This document shows, piece after piece, positions 26,212 to 37,215 of a stretch of DNA of 64,000 nt. The position numbers were made by a program, and so were the translations under genes. This DNA is from Prunus persica. Taxonomy: Eukaryota > Streptophyta > Magnoliopsida > Rosales > Rosaceae. Below the pieces are notes generated by a model. It searched no databases and was not told the DNA's origin. It worked only from the letters and a program-made list of their open reading frames with translations. The stretch lies in contig NC_034010.1 of the NCBI RefSeq assembly GCF_000346465.2, positions 25,315,791 through 25,379,790 of the forward strand, given 5' to 3'. Every line of letters begins with the position of its first letter. The stretch's first letter is position 1.

Positions 26212-26852
26212 TTTTTTTTTTTGAGAAATTCTATAGTTGCATTCAAAGTTCAGTCAAAAAAGTCACTAGTCACAAAGGGCCAATACAAACTAGCCACAAA
26301 AGAGCTATTACAATAACGGAGCGGTCTAATATCAAAATTAAGAAAATCAGGTATGTCTCCACTAATGATCAGCCAAGATCGAAGAAACTCTGGCATAGAC
26401 ATCCCAACTAAGATTGCAAACTTAGAATAATAAAAAAAAGATAAAGCTTGAAAAAACCAAGCCATAACAATACAAATAAAACTCTCACCAAGGAGAGATG
26501 AAAAGCTCTCACAAAGTAGAGGTGAAAACTACACAGAGAACATAAAGAGTCTTTGCAACTTATTCCAAACATAAATAAATTGCAAAAAAAATGGTGGTAG
26601 AGATCCGACGCCGAAATGCAGGTGAAGATCCGATGCTGAGCCGCAGCCGCCTATAATGGTTAGATGAAAATTATAACAAAACTAAGACAAATAGGGAAAA
26701 CCCTTTGTCTCTGAAAATGGGGGAAGAGTTGAAAGGAGGAAGAGAGGAAGAGAAGAGGGGAGAGGAGGGAAGAATAATGGCTTCCTCCCCCCTCAAAGTG
26801 GAAAAGGCTCTAAGAGTGTTTTTTGGGAGAAAGGAGGCTAGAGTTTCCCAAG
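26212..26852 (-). mobile_element. LINE-derived non-autonomous retroposon, copy A
   Basis: A 641-bp element on minus, flanked by the 19-bp direct repeat AAAATGGGTTGTTGTTGCC (26193-26211 and 26853-26871). It ends in an 11-base poly(A) tail (T run at 26212-26222 on plus). It begins with a leader rich in TTTCTCCC and ends with sequence containing TATTAGACCGCTCCG. No reverse transcriptase is encoded, so it must have been mobilised by another element's machinery. It could be a SINE or an internally deleted LINE. Confidence 0.75.
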
Positions 26853-27003
26853 AAAATGGGTTGTTGTTGCCTAGGCGTTCCTTTTTTATATATAATTATT
26901 TAGTATTTTAAATTTTAAATTTCTACCAAAATCATGCAAAATAAAAGGATATGTAAATTATAAAGTACCATAATTGATATAAAGTCTAACACGGCCGTCT
27001 TCC

Positions 27004-27090
27004 AACCCCTCTCTCTCTCTCTCGCTCAGACGTAAGTTATAACCCGCGACATCTCTCTCTCTCTTTCTCTCTCTCACACACACACACATA
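27004..27090. repeat. CT-rich and CA microsatellite cluster
   Basis: CTCTCT runs and a CACACA run; the same cluster recurs at 55816-55900 in the duplicated block. Confidence 0.8.
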
Positions 27091-27128
27091 ACACCATTGT
27101 CATCTCGTCCTTGGAGATTCCAAAATGG

Positions 27129-27320
27129 CCGTTATTTATCCGATTACAGATCATTATTAGGAAAAAGAATATTGATAAGCACGGCTAGTCATGAAAGCGA
27201 TACCCCAAAAATGAAGATAATATACGAAAGTTATACCACTTGGGCATGCAAGCAAAGCATACCCCATCAGCTCCAGAAAAAATATTTTGTGGTATGATCG
27301 ATATAGGATTATATAACTCC
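27129..27320 (-). pseudogene. SULTR4 exon 4 fragment
   Basis: Matches SULTR4 intron/exon 4 sequence around 13580-13830 and 14040 (GATTAAGATC-like intron, GGCTAGTCAT-AAAGCGATAC, then CATACCCCATCAGCTCCAGA). Large parts of the exon are deleted. It corresponds to 56970-57150 in the second block, here joined directly to CCAAAATGGCCGTT after loss of about 1 kb. Confidence 0.75.
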
Positions 27321-27935
27321 TGATTCTGGATTAGCTACGTAAAATTACCAACAACATCATCATCAAGAAGTTTGTATAAACTGCTGAGTGGCATAAGTTT
27401 CAAACTCATATGACAACTTGTTCTGAAAGTTGGAAGTTTTAAATATGTACTTCGATTTTAGTATATAACTTTTATTTCAACTACTTCCAGAGGTTGTAGA
27501 AGCATCACTTGGCCAGGCACTGCGATAATATCTTTGAATGTATTTCCAACTCCATCCTTATTCTTCAAACCCTGGTCATTCATGCCTAGTTTATTGTTTA
27601 GCAAGTCTTTAAATTAAAATAAAGTACACTAACCCCATAAGAGAAGAACAAAATGTATTGAGATAAAAACCACCTTTTACTTGAGACATTTTCTAAATGG
27701 ATGGATTGGATTCCCACATCTTCAAGCATAAGAATATAATAGACAATGACACTGCAAATTGCAATTCATTTGCGATAAAAACAATACAAGTTGTAGGCAT
27801 CTAAATGATAGGATGCATGGCTAAACAAAAACATGCCCCATTTTTGGCAAACAACATAAAAAAGCACTCCTTTCTCTTTTGCTTAACTCTAGAGTACAAT
27901 TCATTCTCTATTCTCTACTCTTTCGGAGTACAAGT

Positions 27936-29548
27936 CTAGAAAGAAATATAACCAGTATAAGGGTCGCACGTAAAAGAAGAATTCAAATCGCGTTGCGGGC
28001 ACATATCAGGCCAGTGGTCATATGACTTCCCACAGATTCTACAATCCATGAGGATTGCACGTCCACGGGTATGGCCGCATTTGGCACAACATGAGTCTCT
28101 AAACCTACATCCGCAGACAACACACTGAACCGAACAGCCCTTGCCAAGAATTGCATTCTTTGGGACATCATACTTGTAGGGGCACAGTTGTGTAATGTGA
28201 TCATCCACCTTTAAACAATACCTACATTCACCTGTGTGCAATTTGTCGACCCATTGTTATATACAACAAAAGCAATAAAAATAATTACTTAATTTTTTAA
28301 TTTTTTTGGTTAATGAAGAAGATAAATCCCAAAAATAAGTATTGTGAGCACATGACATAGAATTATAACGTATACATAGATATTATGTCGTACAACGAAT
28401 ACATAGATATTATATAATAGGAAGAGAGAAAAAAAAATATATGCATGGTGAAATATATGTATATGCAGTATGGATATTTTTTTTACATATATTATGTATA
28501 ATCAAAAGCATACCAATAGGATTAGGAAAGAGGAAGGAGGAGGGAGGTGGGAGGGCTATCTTTTTTTTTTTTTTTACTTCTTTTCATCTCTAGAATCAAT
28601 AGGCCAACAAGGTTTTGCCTAGTGGAAAAAATCCTTAATTTGCAGACTAGTTGTCTCAAGTTCAAAGCCACAGGATAACTCGGTAGTGTGTGTGAGACAC
28701 CCACCTCCACCTTGTAGTTTATACTATGGCTTGTATCATAAATAAAAAACATACCGGCGGGTATAGGAGGGTCCGGGGCCTTCAAAAAGTCAACATTCGG
28801 TGACACGTTGTTAACAAAATAAGTCATAAGATCTTCAAACCTCCTTTGCTCTGCAGTCATTGGTGGTTTAGACTTGTTTTCTGTTTACATGCAATTACAT
28901 TGTTAAATACAAAAGTAAAAAGGAAAAGAATGGGTGATAACGTCAAAGAAGTTGGAAGAATGACATTGATCCTATTAACAAATAACTATATTATTAAATA
29001 TCGGGTATTCATCATGCACGCACCAAAATAACTTGACTGAAAAAGATGAAAGTGATTCAAAAATTTGGGATAATATATACATCCTCTAATTACACCAACA
29101 AAAGTAAAACAAAAACAGCAGTTTCTTTTTTCCAAAAAATACAAAGCCCAATAGTTTACAGAAAAAGCCTTTGGTTCTAATTAACCTGTTGGATATGTGT
29201 ACAAACAATCAAAACAAAATCAGTTATAGCTTAATCTAATGAATTAGCAAAGGTTTCGACCAACTTCAATTACTTCCCAAAAATAAAAGAGACAAAAATT
29301 TTGTTGAGAAATACGCTTAATTAATGGAGCAACGATCTTCCTCTAAAAGTATTTTCAAATCAAATAGAACTAGGATATTGTACGGAACGAAATTCTACCA
29401 CATAAACCAGAAAAACATACATACCCCTTGACTTCAAAATTGAATTCCAAAGCGACTCATCGGTGTCATAGCCGACCCTCTCTTGCGGGGAAAGGTCCTT
29501 TCCCCCGCCGCCGTCGTCCTTTGCAGAGCAGTTGTTATCAAGCGCCAT
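27936..29548 (-). CDS. Zinc-knuckle (CX2CX5HX4C) protein, copy 2
   Basis: Three exons: 29548-29425, 28880-28755 and 28231-27936, giving 181 residues. Exon 1 encodes MALDNNCSAKD then GGGGKDLSPQERVGYDTDES; it lacks about 17 codons (LLLCSPNVAGQSV region) found in the other copies, in frame. Exon 2 has TAEQRRFEDLMTYF and FLKAPDPPIPAG. Exon 3 has two C-x2-C-x5-H-x4-C knuckles separated by CxxC pairs and ends GYISF, a few codons earlier than copy 1 owing to a point change. CCHC-type knuckles commonly bind RNA or single-stranded DNA; the substrate is unknown. A TATA box lies 75 bp upstream. The frame is open throughout. Confidence 0.75.
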
Positions 29549-29620
29549 GTGGGGATTTTAGGGTTAGGCTTGGCGTAGAGATGAGATTGTAATTACTGAG
29601 ATTAAAAAGATGGGTGCTTG

Positions 29621-29629
29621 CTTATATAG
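29621..29629 (-). promoter_or_regulatory. TATA box of zinc-knuckle copy 2
   Basis: CTATATAAG on minus, about 75 bp upstream of the copy 2 ATG, a typical plant core promoter position. In copies 1 and 3 the homology stops at this very point, where the hexosaminidase fragment begins. Confidence 0.6.
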
Positions 29630-29788
29630 GCGTGGACAGGGCTTTTGTTTTTTGTTTTTTTTCCTTTTCTTTTTATTTAGACCCCAATGCACGCATCTGA
29701 CGTCTTTAATAGGCATAATGCACGTATTAAATGTTTTTATTCTTTTATCATTATTATTTTTTCTCTAAAATTGTATACAGCAATTTAA

Positions 29789-30559
29789 ATGTGTTGTGGT
29801 TTGTTTTGTTTCCTGTTTAGCCCTTGTTCTTTTTTTTCTTCCCTTTTTCTTAGTGTCGTATGGAAGACACCTCTCGGAGGGTTTTGGGATGCAAAAGATG
29901 TTCCTTATGTTTGTGATGTTCAACGTTATGGATTGACTTACGTAACCAGATCAGAAGAGTGCGTTGGATTTGTGAATGAAAGCGGCCGTGAAAGGGTTAT
30001 GGAATACTTCCGCGCTTGCAGGCTGGAGAATAAGGTCCAGAGTTCAATTGAATTGTCACAAAATGTGATAAGGGGTTTATTATGTGCAGCCCTTTTTGAT
30101 GAAAATAGCGGTGGAAACTTGTGTGTGTTTGAGGTTAAAAAAAAAAATGTTGAAGTGGTATATGATCGATCGGTTTTGGGAGCGCTTTCTGAATATTACA
30201 ATGACTTAGTTAGTTATCTTTTCCACTCATTGTTCCTTATCGTGGAAACACAAAGATACCCGTATACACATGAAAATAATGTGAGATTGAACGATAGATT
30301 CAGAGAAAAACTTCCAAGATATAGAGAGAATGTTGTGGTAAGGCGAGGAGAAAATTATGTTGTACGACTCGCACATTTTGATAACGCAGATGATCAACTA
30401 TATCAGCAGCTGAGAACAGAAAATCGTGAACGTAATGTGACTCCTGAAACTGAAGCTGTAATGGAAGAATTTGGTCTGGAACAATTTCAGCAAGATGCTA
30501 TTTGGTTTGGTTTGCCAACATGGAAGTTGGTGCAAGCTTTAGATTTGTGGAAGCTTTAG
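29789..30559 (+). CDS. Unrecognised ORF, 256 codons
   Basis: Open frame without introns. The first 25 residues are Cys/Phe-rich and may be non-coding: a splice-acceptor-like TTTTTCTTAG lies at about 29843-29852, just before VWKTPLGGFWDAKDVPYVCD. The remainder is soluble, with ERVMEYFRACRLENKVQ, LSEYYNDLVSYLF, RFREKLPRYRENVVVRR and a C-terminus EEFGLEQFQQDAIWFGLPTW. Codon-like structure and a long frame suggest a real or recently real gene. The missing 5' exon could be upstream or lost. It sits between zinc-knuckle copy 2 and a decayed RimM fragment. I do not recognise the family and infer no function. Confidence 0.5.
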   Translation: MCCGLFCFLFSPCSFFSSLFLSVVWKTPLGGFWDAKDVPYVCDVQRYGLTYVTRSEECVGFVNESGRERVMEYFRACRLENKVQSSIELSQNVIRGLLCAALFDENSGGNLCVFEVKKKNVEVVYDRSVLGALSEYYNDLVSYLFHSLFLIVETQRYPYTHENNVRLNDRFREKLPRYRENVVVRRGENYVVRLAHFDNADDQLYQQLRTENRERNVTPETEAVMEEFGLEQFQQDAIWFGLPTWKLVQALDLWKL

Positions 30560-31480
30560 AGGACGCGTAGCACCTTGGGCGTGCACTGCAAGAATGGTAA
30601 TATTTTGTTTAAACTAGTCAGTGAGATAACCCATTTAATTTATTTAATTTGTTTTAATTTGTTTACGTTTTTCTTTAATCACCGGACATGCAGTCCATTT
30701 GGCTGATTGAGCTTTTCTCAAGGCTTCTAGTAGCGTGTTCGTGTAACATCATACTCATTTGGAATTGAGATAATGCATATATTCTTCTTAGCATAAAAAG
30801 CTTATTTTAAATTTTCCTTTGGACCAAGCAAAACGACTTTACGTCGGGTTTTAGTATGAACCTGTTATCCGTTGTTGGCACCCTTGCTTACAGTAATTGT
30901 TATAGCAATGATATATCTTGGGAAGTCTTAGATAGGATCCACAATAGCAAACAAGCCCTGTTTACACGAGATATTAAAGACAGAAATCAGTTTTCTGCAA
31001 AACCGTGTTAATAGCACTAAAGCACACTAGAAAATGAACTGGTGGTATTTAGCAAAGGCAATAAATCATATAGGAACACTCTTCGGCCATGGAATCAGAA
31101 TTTTACGAGATTATGAAATACATCATACATGCAACGTAACTGAATAATTGGTCAAGATTGAAAAGCTTTGGCTGTACTGATGAATCTATTAAAGTCATTC
31201 AATATTTCGCTTCTTCTTCATTGATGCATGGCAAGATAAAATAACATGACGCTTTTTCTAAATGATAAAATGAACGAGATTTTATTAACCACAGAGAAAG
31301 TTTTAATCTCCCCTTGAAGCCCATGGACATGATATTATGATACCAATGTTTATCTAGCGGATCTCAGGGATACAAATGAAATTAGACGTAAGGATCACAC
31401 ACATGCTCATGCTCATGCACAAAGCCATTTCTCTTTTTAAAACACATTACCAACACAAACCTTAAGAATTACTATCATCC
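30560..31480. other. Intergenic, no gene seen
   Basis: AT-rich sequence. No coding frame or repeat structure that I can support. Confidence 0.45.
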
Positions 31481-31486
31481 CGACTA

Positions 31487-32255
31487 AAGAATTCGGCCTT
31501 CCTCCAACTCTTCCCTCACAAGCAAAGGTTGAAGCCAATAAGCTGCCCAGCCTGAACGAATTTGAATAATCCATGGTTATACACACATTAACACAAAAGA
31601 GTTTTCAATGTTCTCGAGGACACAAATTTTCCTAGGAAAGTTTAATCGTGAAGCTCTATTATCCAACATACTAATCATGTCAATATATATTTTTAACCCA
31701 AATTAGGCTACCCCCATTTCTTTTCTAAATAAACAGAACAAGGAGAATGCAGGCCCAATTAGGCTATCACCATATCTTGTATGCATGAACATAACTAACA
31801 AAAAATGAAATTCGAAACAAGTGAATTATTACATAAACAGCAGAAAACAAAAGCTAGCTCTCAATAAGCTCACCTCGTCCACTGTTTCAATTCCTCTCAA
31901 TCTAAGTATCCAACTCTTCTGGCCAGGGTGTCCTCTTCCCTGCACCAGCTCAACTTCTTGAACTGTTTCTCTGCCGGAAATTTGCTGTCTCAACTCAACC
32001 ATCTTTTTCCAGGCTGACCCAAAAAAAAAAAAAAAACATCAATTTACCATCAAAATATATTATAATCTTCAAGGACAAACAGCCTCAAAGAATAACATTC
32101 CAAATCCATTTTAATTTTTACCTTGGAAAACCGCAGTTCAGGAAATTCAGTGCTGGGTTACAAACGAATCTCCCTTTCAAGCCCATGGGCATTGGAAACA
32201 TAGTGAATCCTGACTCCGTCTCTGCAGTCTCAACAATCTCTTCAGACAATCCCTT
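31487..32255 (-). pseudogene. RimM-like (ribosome maturation factor) gene fragment
   Basis: Decayed exons read on minus. About 32255-32122 gives MGLKGRFVCNPALNF, resembling the HGLQGEIRVKPSTDF part of plant RimM. About 32014-31870 gives VELRQQISGRETVQEVELV then GRGHPGQKSWILRLRGIETV, the best match. About 31560-31487 retains ASTFACEGRVGGRPNS and LVGMIVILK in broken form. RimM assists 30S subunit assembly; plant copies act in organelles. No start or intact C-terminus is present. Exon edges are approximate. Confidence 0.6.
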
Positions 32256-33129
32256 CAGTGGCTGAAGATGCAAAACAGACAATCAAATAAATATATTATA
32301 CAAAGGATTTTAAAATCATCAAAGGGTATTCCACATGTGTATCCAGAAAGACCAAATCCTCCAAATGGCATTTTCATAAACATTGCACAGAATATTTTGT
32401 CACGTATATAACAATTTTTCCAACTATATAATTGCTGGAGGGAACAAAGAAAAGGAAGAAAACAAGCAGTTCTCACTGCCTTGCCTAAACCTACCCCAAG
32501 CCCGATTCCCACTTTCTTTCTTTCATAAAATACAAGACTCAACCCCCTGCAACGTGAAGAGGTAAAAACCTAAACATGCCATAAAAAAGCTGAAACTTAT
32601 TTATGCTCCATATCTTCAGATTCTAAGAAAAATGATACGAGCCATAAAAAGCTTTACGCACACTCCTGATCAAAGTCTGTCTGCTTTCATTATGTTTCCA
32701 GTTTGATTTTTATTTTTATTTTTTTTTGGGTAGATAGTTTTAAGTTTGAGTTTCAAATGAAGAGGAAGAGAATGAGAATGCAGAGATGGAGAGAGAATGC
32801 TTTCGGAAAGAAAATTTAGTTTCCCTTAAAAGACACAAGGATAACTAACAATTTTATTTTTATTCTTTATAAGGTTAAGACTCCATTCATCTACCCGCCA
32901 AAAGTGCTGAAATCTAAAGGTATAATAAAATGAGTCATATTTTGTGTCAAAATGTGTGTCCCCGGATCGTGACCCATATATATATATGTATATATATATA
33001 TATGAGTTTTTGGCTCATTGTCTGTAGCAATGCATACTAGTGGTAGACAAGCTGATGGAATGGAATGGGCATATGATTTCTGAATTTTATCTTGTACTAG
33101 CCTCTCCGCACTCGCTTAATCGGGTTTCG

Positions 33130-35540
33130 CTCGTGAGACTCACTTGTTCGCTATATGATCTACGCACACTTTCGTATGTATGATCTACTCCTAACACATG
33201 ACAATAATTCATCACATACAATTCAAGTTCCAAAGGGCACCACTATCCACAACCAGATAAAATGAACAGATTTCTCCTTAAAATATAGCTTAACTTGCAG
33301 AAAACGAAAAACATAGAAAAAAGAAACCACAGAAAATGCCCATCAAAGAAAGAAAAATGGTCGAGATATGCCAATAAAAAATCCAGGGAAGCAACTAAGG
33401 CTGGTCAAGCATACAAAGAACAAAACACAACATTTAACATGAAGCAGCATGAATGAAGAAAAATAAATGGTTAGAACTTTCCTCTCAGTGCTTAGTTAGA
33501 ATATGTTCAATGTAGATTAAGAAGAAATAGATAACTAACCAACTTGTACGAACAATTTGTAGGGCTGTCCAACAAGGAAAAGAGTACAACCAAAGCAAAT
33601 GATATGGATACCTTCCATCTTCATTCCCAAAAGAGAAACGAAAATAGAAACGATATCCAATCTCAACAGTGAACGGCTCCACGTATGGGTGAACCCCAAG
33701 CCCATTAACAGTTGAGATTGGATACAACTATTCAAGCTGCACAACTGAACGTATAGCAACCATGATAGGGGAGTAAACCTGTGATATCATATATCAGTAA
33801 TGTATATCCCCACAAGAGCATTAAGATAAAGAAAGGTCGTGATTTGTGACTTTGAAGGCAACATAACTGTGTAAACATAGAAAACATTATAAGCAGATTC
33901 CAGTTGCATGCATCAGCATCATATGCAATTTGAACCAGTGGCTATAATTACCATCAAGAATGGTACAGAGACATACCAAGGGGTGCGTACGTTTCTTCTC
34001 AATAGGGTACTCATATGGGTTAGGGGTTTGCATGGAGAATGCAGTAAACCACAGGATGAAGCCAGACAAAAGATCGAGCAATGACTCCAACATGGATGTG
34101 ATGATGGCTAAAGAACCACTTCTGAGAGATGCATGAACTTTAGCTGCAAAAAGAACCATATTTGATATTCTGATGGCACGTGTCTCACTTTTTGCCAACT
34201 TTTCCTGCTCTTCCTGCAACATAAGTTGTTATCTATCAGTTTAAAAGTGATTTGAGTGTACTGATATTGTTTACAGAGACAGAGAACATGATGCAATATA
34301 AATCCTTTGGCATTCCAGGAATAAAACCACCCTCCGCTAAGGCATCTATTTCGGTAAAGCCCTCGAGCATTTCTACCTGTTGTTGGCAGTACTCGGGCAC
34401 ATTATCTTCCTGGCCTGAGGCCATCAAGCAGAACAATTAACATGGTACCTGTTGAAGCTCCTCATATGCTAATTGCATAAAGAATAATTAACATTTGCAT
34501 ATATTCCCTTTGTCCCTTTCACCCTTCACATAGAGGATGAAAATATGAAACCCTGTTTCACCCTTTACACAGACGATGAAACTATAAACTAATACAGTAA
34601 ATACTCATACTCCAACCACAACCAGAAAATGAGATATTTATCAGATCGTCAAAGTCAACTCGATGATACGGAAAAAAAAAAAAAAAAAGTTGCAAGTGAA
34701 CTTACACTCTGACAGTCAATCCTGGAGATCATTCAATACAGGGGGCAGCACAAGTAAGGAACCCAACAATCCTACAGGGTCCCTTCCATTAAGAAAACTA
34801 AAGACACTGCATAACACAGAGCACATTAAAAACCCATAAACTATAAACAAAATGTTTCTAATTCACCAGGACTCTCCCACAAATGTTTTTAATTCACCTC
34901 CACTTTAAGCTTTTCGATTACATTTTTAATATGGCAAATTGTATCCTCCACACCCTTTGGAATCGCAAATATATTCATATGTAAGAAAAAGAAAAATTAA
35001 AATCTCACCACCAAAATGAATCCAACTTGTTTAATTCATTAACAAAAACAAAACAAAACAAAAAGTGAGCTAACAAAACACGAAAAATTCTGGGAGACCA
35101 AAGCACGCAACAGAATATTGGCATTTGAGTTGAGACCACAAAAAAGAAAAAACAAAGACCATCACAACAAATATATCATTCCTTTAACAATGAAGGTGAA
35201 GATGCGAAATTACCTAAAACTCCCCAGGCAGTCATGGAGGCCACGGGGAAGTCTTTTCTCCCTGTGCTCTTTGAGGACACCTGGAAACCTTCGAAGTTAA
35301 ATCGCCATGACCCGTCAACATTGCCCGACTCTCTCCTCGTCGTAGTCTGGCGTCACCGGCTCCACCAATTCCTGGTTGCTGGGAGAGTGAGAGACAAGGA
35401 AACTAGGGGGAGAGAAGTAGTGTCGGATGAGCAGCGGAGCATTGAGGGTAGGAACTGAAAATTTGAAGAGACTCGGAGGGCTTTTTGGGGATATACAGAA
35501 TCGCTTTCTAGGACTCTGTTGTGGAGCGCAAAGCGCCAAG
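33130..35540 (-). pseudogene. Truncated MTP11 copy (exons 1-3)
   Basis: Matches MTP11 from intron 3 (about 20060) to the 5' leader. Exon 1 homology is at about 35370-35215, exon 2 at 34417-34310 and exon 3 at 34216-33980. Lesions: the start ATG is TTG (ELVEPVTPD), exon 1 has a deletion after DEER, the exon 2 donor GT has become GA, exon 3 lacks codons around VAN, and the first metal-site Asp is Glu (ESLLD). Exons 4-6 are absent. The 5' flank is cut at 35,533 by the large MULE and resumes at 51,838. Not functional. Confidence 0.9.
35525..35533. repeat. Left target-site duplication of the MULE
   Basis: AGCGCAAAG, identical to 51829-51837. Nine bases is the usual target duplication for Mutator-like elements. 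Confidence 0.75.
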
Positions 35541-35541
35541 A

Positions 35542-35569
35542 CTATAATGAGTGGAAAGTTATAAGGGGT
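35542..35569 (+). repeat. MULE left terminal inverted repeat core
   Basis: 28 bases matching the complement of 51793-51820 with two differences. GTTATAAGGGG is repeated immediately inside (to 35582). Further in, AGCCATCAGATTAATTCAAG resembles the inner part of the right end weakly. Confidence 0.8.
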
Positions 35570-36020
35570 AAGTTATAAGGGGTTCACTTTATAGCCATCA
35601 GATTAATTCAAGGGCTGGGGAGAATTGAGTTAAAGTTTCACAATTGGGTAGGTAAGGAACCCAAACCCGAATTGAATATCCAGCACGTCCAAAAAGAAGA
35701 AGAAGAGGGAAACACGTTCGAAAAAGAAGAAGAAGAGGCAAGTTCGAAGTTTGAACAGAAAGAACTCATCTCTCTAAAACACAGAGGTCTGAGATACCCA
35801 ATGAAGGCAACGGCTAACGACAGTTGAAGGCAACGATTCGCCACTCCGTTCTCCAGACCCCGAGAAAGTATTTATTTGGAGTAGAAGGGGCAAAGGTGTG
35901 GATTCCAAATCAGTGAAGAGGCGAAGCAGTGGAAGGGGAAGGGGAGAAGCTGTATTCGTTGGAAGTGGTAGGTTCCATTTGTGGAGCAAAGAAACAGAAA
36001 GACCCCACACAGACACCTTG

Positions 36021-36612
36021 CAATAACCAGCATTTGGTGAGTAATTTATGGAATTTGAGTTTAGGGTTAGAGTAATGGTTTTCCCCAATTTGTACCATAA
36101 ATTTTGTTGGATTTGGCATCTCTTCGTTGTGCTTCAGTTGCATGTTAATTTTTGCTTAGGTATATGTTAAAAAAAGAATGAAAATCAAGTCAATAACAAG
36201 TGAATAACATGTCAATAATGATATGAATAAGATAATGGTGTTGAATTGGAGGAGGCCCTCAAAACCTTCCACATTTGAAGCAGTGCATAGTGCAGATTAA
36301 GAAGAGGCGCTAGAATATATATATATATTTTTTATGAAGTAAATATGATTTCCTTTGTTACTAAATTTGCCTGAGAAACATTTGAACAGATAATAATAAA
36401 CTCATGAATAGAACTGCAAAGCATTTGATGAGTAATGTAAGGAATTTGAGTTTAGGGTTAGAGTAATGGTTTTCCCCAATTTGTACCATCAATGTTGTTG
36501 GATTTGGCATCTCTTATTTGTGCTTCAATTGCATGTTAATTTTTGCTTGGGTATATGTTAAAAAACGAATGAAAATAAAGTCAATCACATGTCAATAACA
36601 TCTCAAAACCTT
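36021..36612. repeat. Direct duplication in the 5' leader of the Ulp1-like gene
   Basis: About 36021-36226 and 36410-36612 are close copies (TTTGAGTTTAGGGTTAGAG, then CCCCAATTTGTACCAT and TTTTTGCTT-GGTATATG), spaced by about 390 bp. Confidence 0.8.
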
Positions 36613-37215
36613 CCACATTTGAAGCAGTGCAGAGTGAAGAGTACCTCTCTGGCACTAGAATTTATATATTTTGTGAAATAAATATTATTTCATTTGTTAC
36701 TAAATTTGCCTATGAGAAATGAGAACAGATAATAATAAACTCATGAATAAAAGTGCAAAGCATTTGAAATGAAGGTTGATCTATGACGATTGTGGGTGAC
36801 TGAAGAAAAAGGTAGAAAGAAAGAAGGATGTGGCAATTGCTTAGCAAGCAGATAGCAGAGTACATGCTTTGCTTTGCTTCCTTCCACTATATTTCTTATT
36901 TATTTATTTTGGGTTGTGTATGAGATGACAATAATTGTCATGTGTGTGAAGTGCAGAACTTGCCTACATTGCACTCACACGAGTATGGATCCATAAATAA
37001 AACACGTGAAATTGTTTGTAATTCACATAATCATTGCATTAACAGGTATTTGCACAAAAATTGTCATATTTCTTTGATGATGTTAAAGCCTGTGATGAGT
37101 AATCCCTATGCTCATGTACTTTGTAAAAGTTGTAATGTGCCTGGTTGACTAGTTGTGATTGTGCAAATACGTGGTAGTATATATGTTCACGTTATTTCAC
37201 ATTGTATTTGAGGAA

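Noticed and set aside
32255..32542. 95-codon minus-strand frame
   Set aside because: Lies next to RimM-like remnants but shows no similarity itself; Cys/Phe-rich and probably intron or chance.
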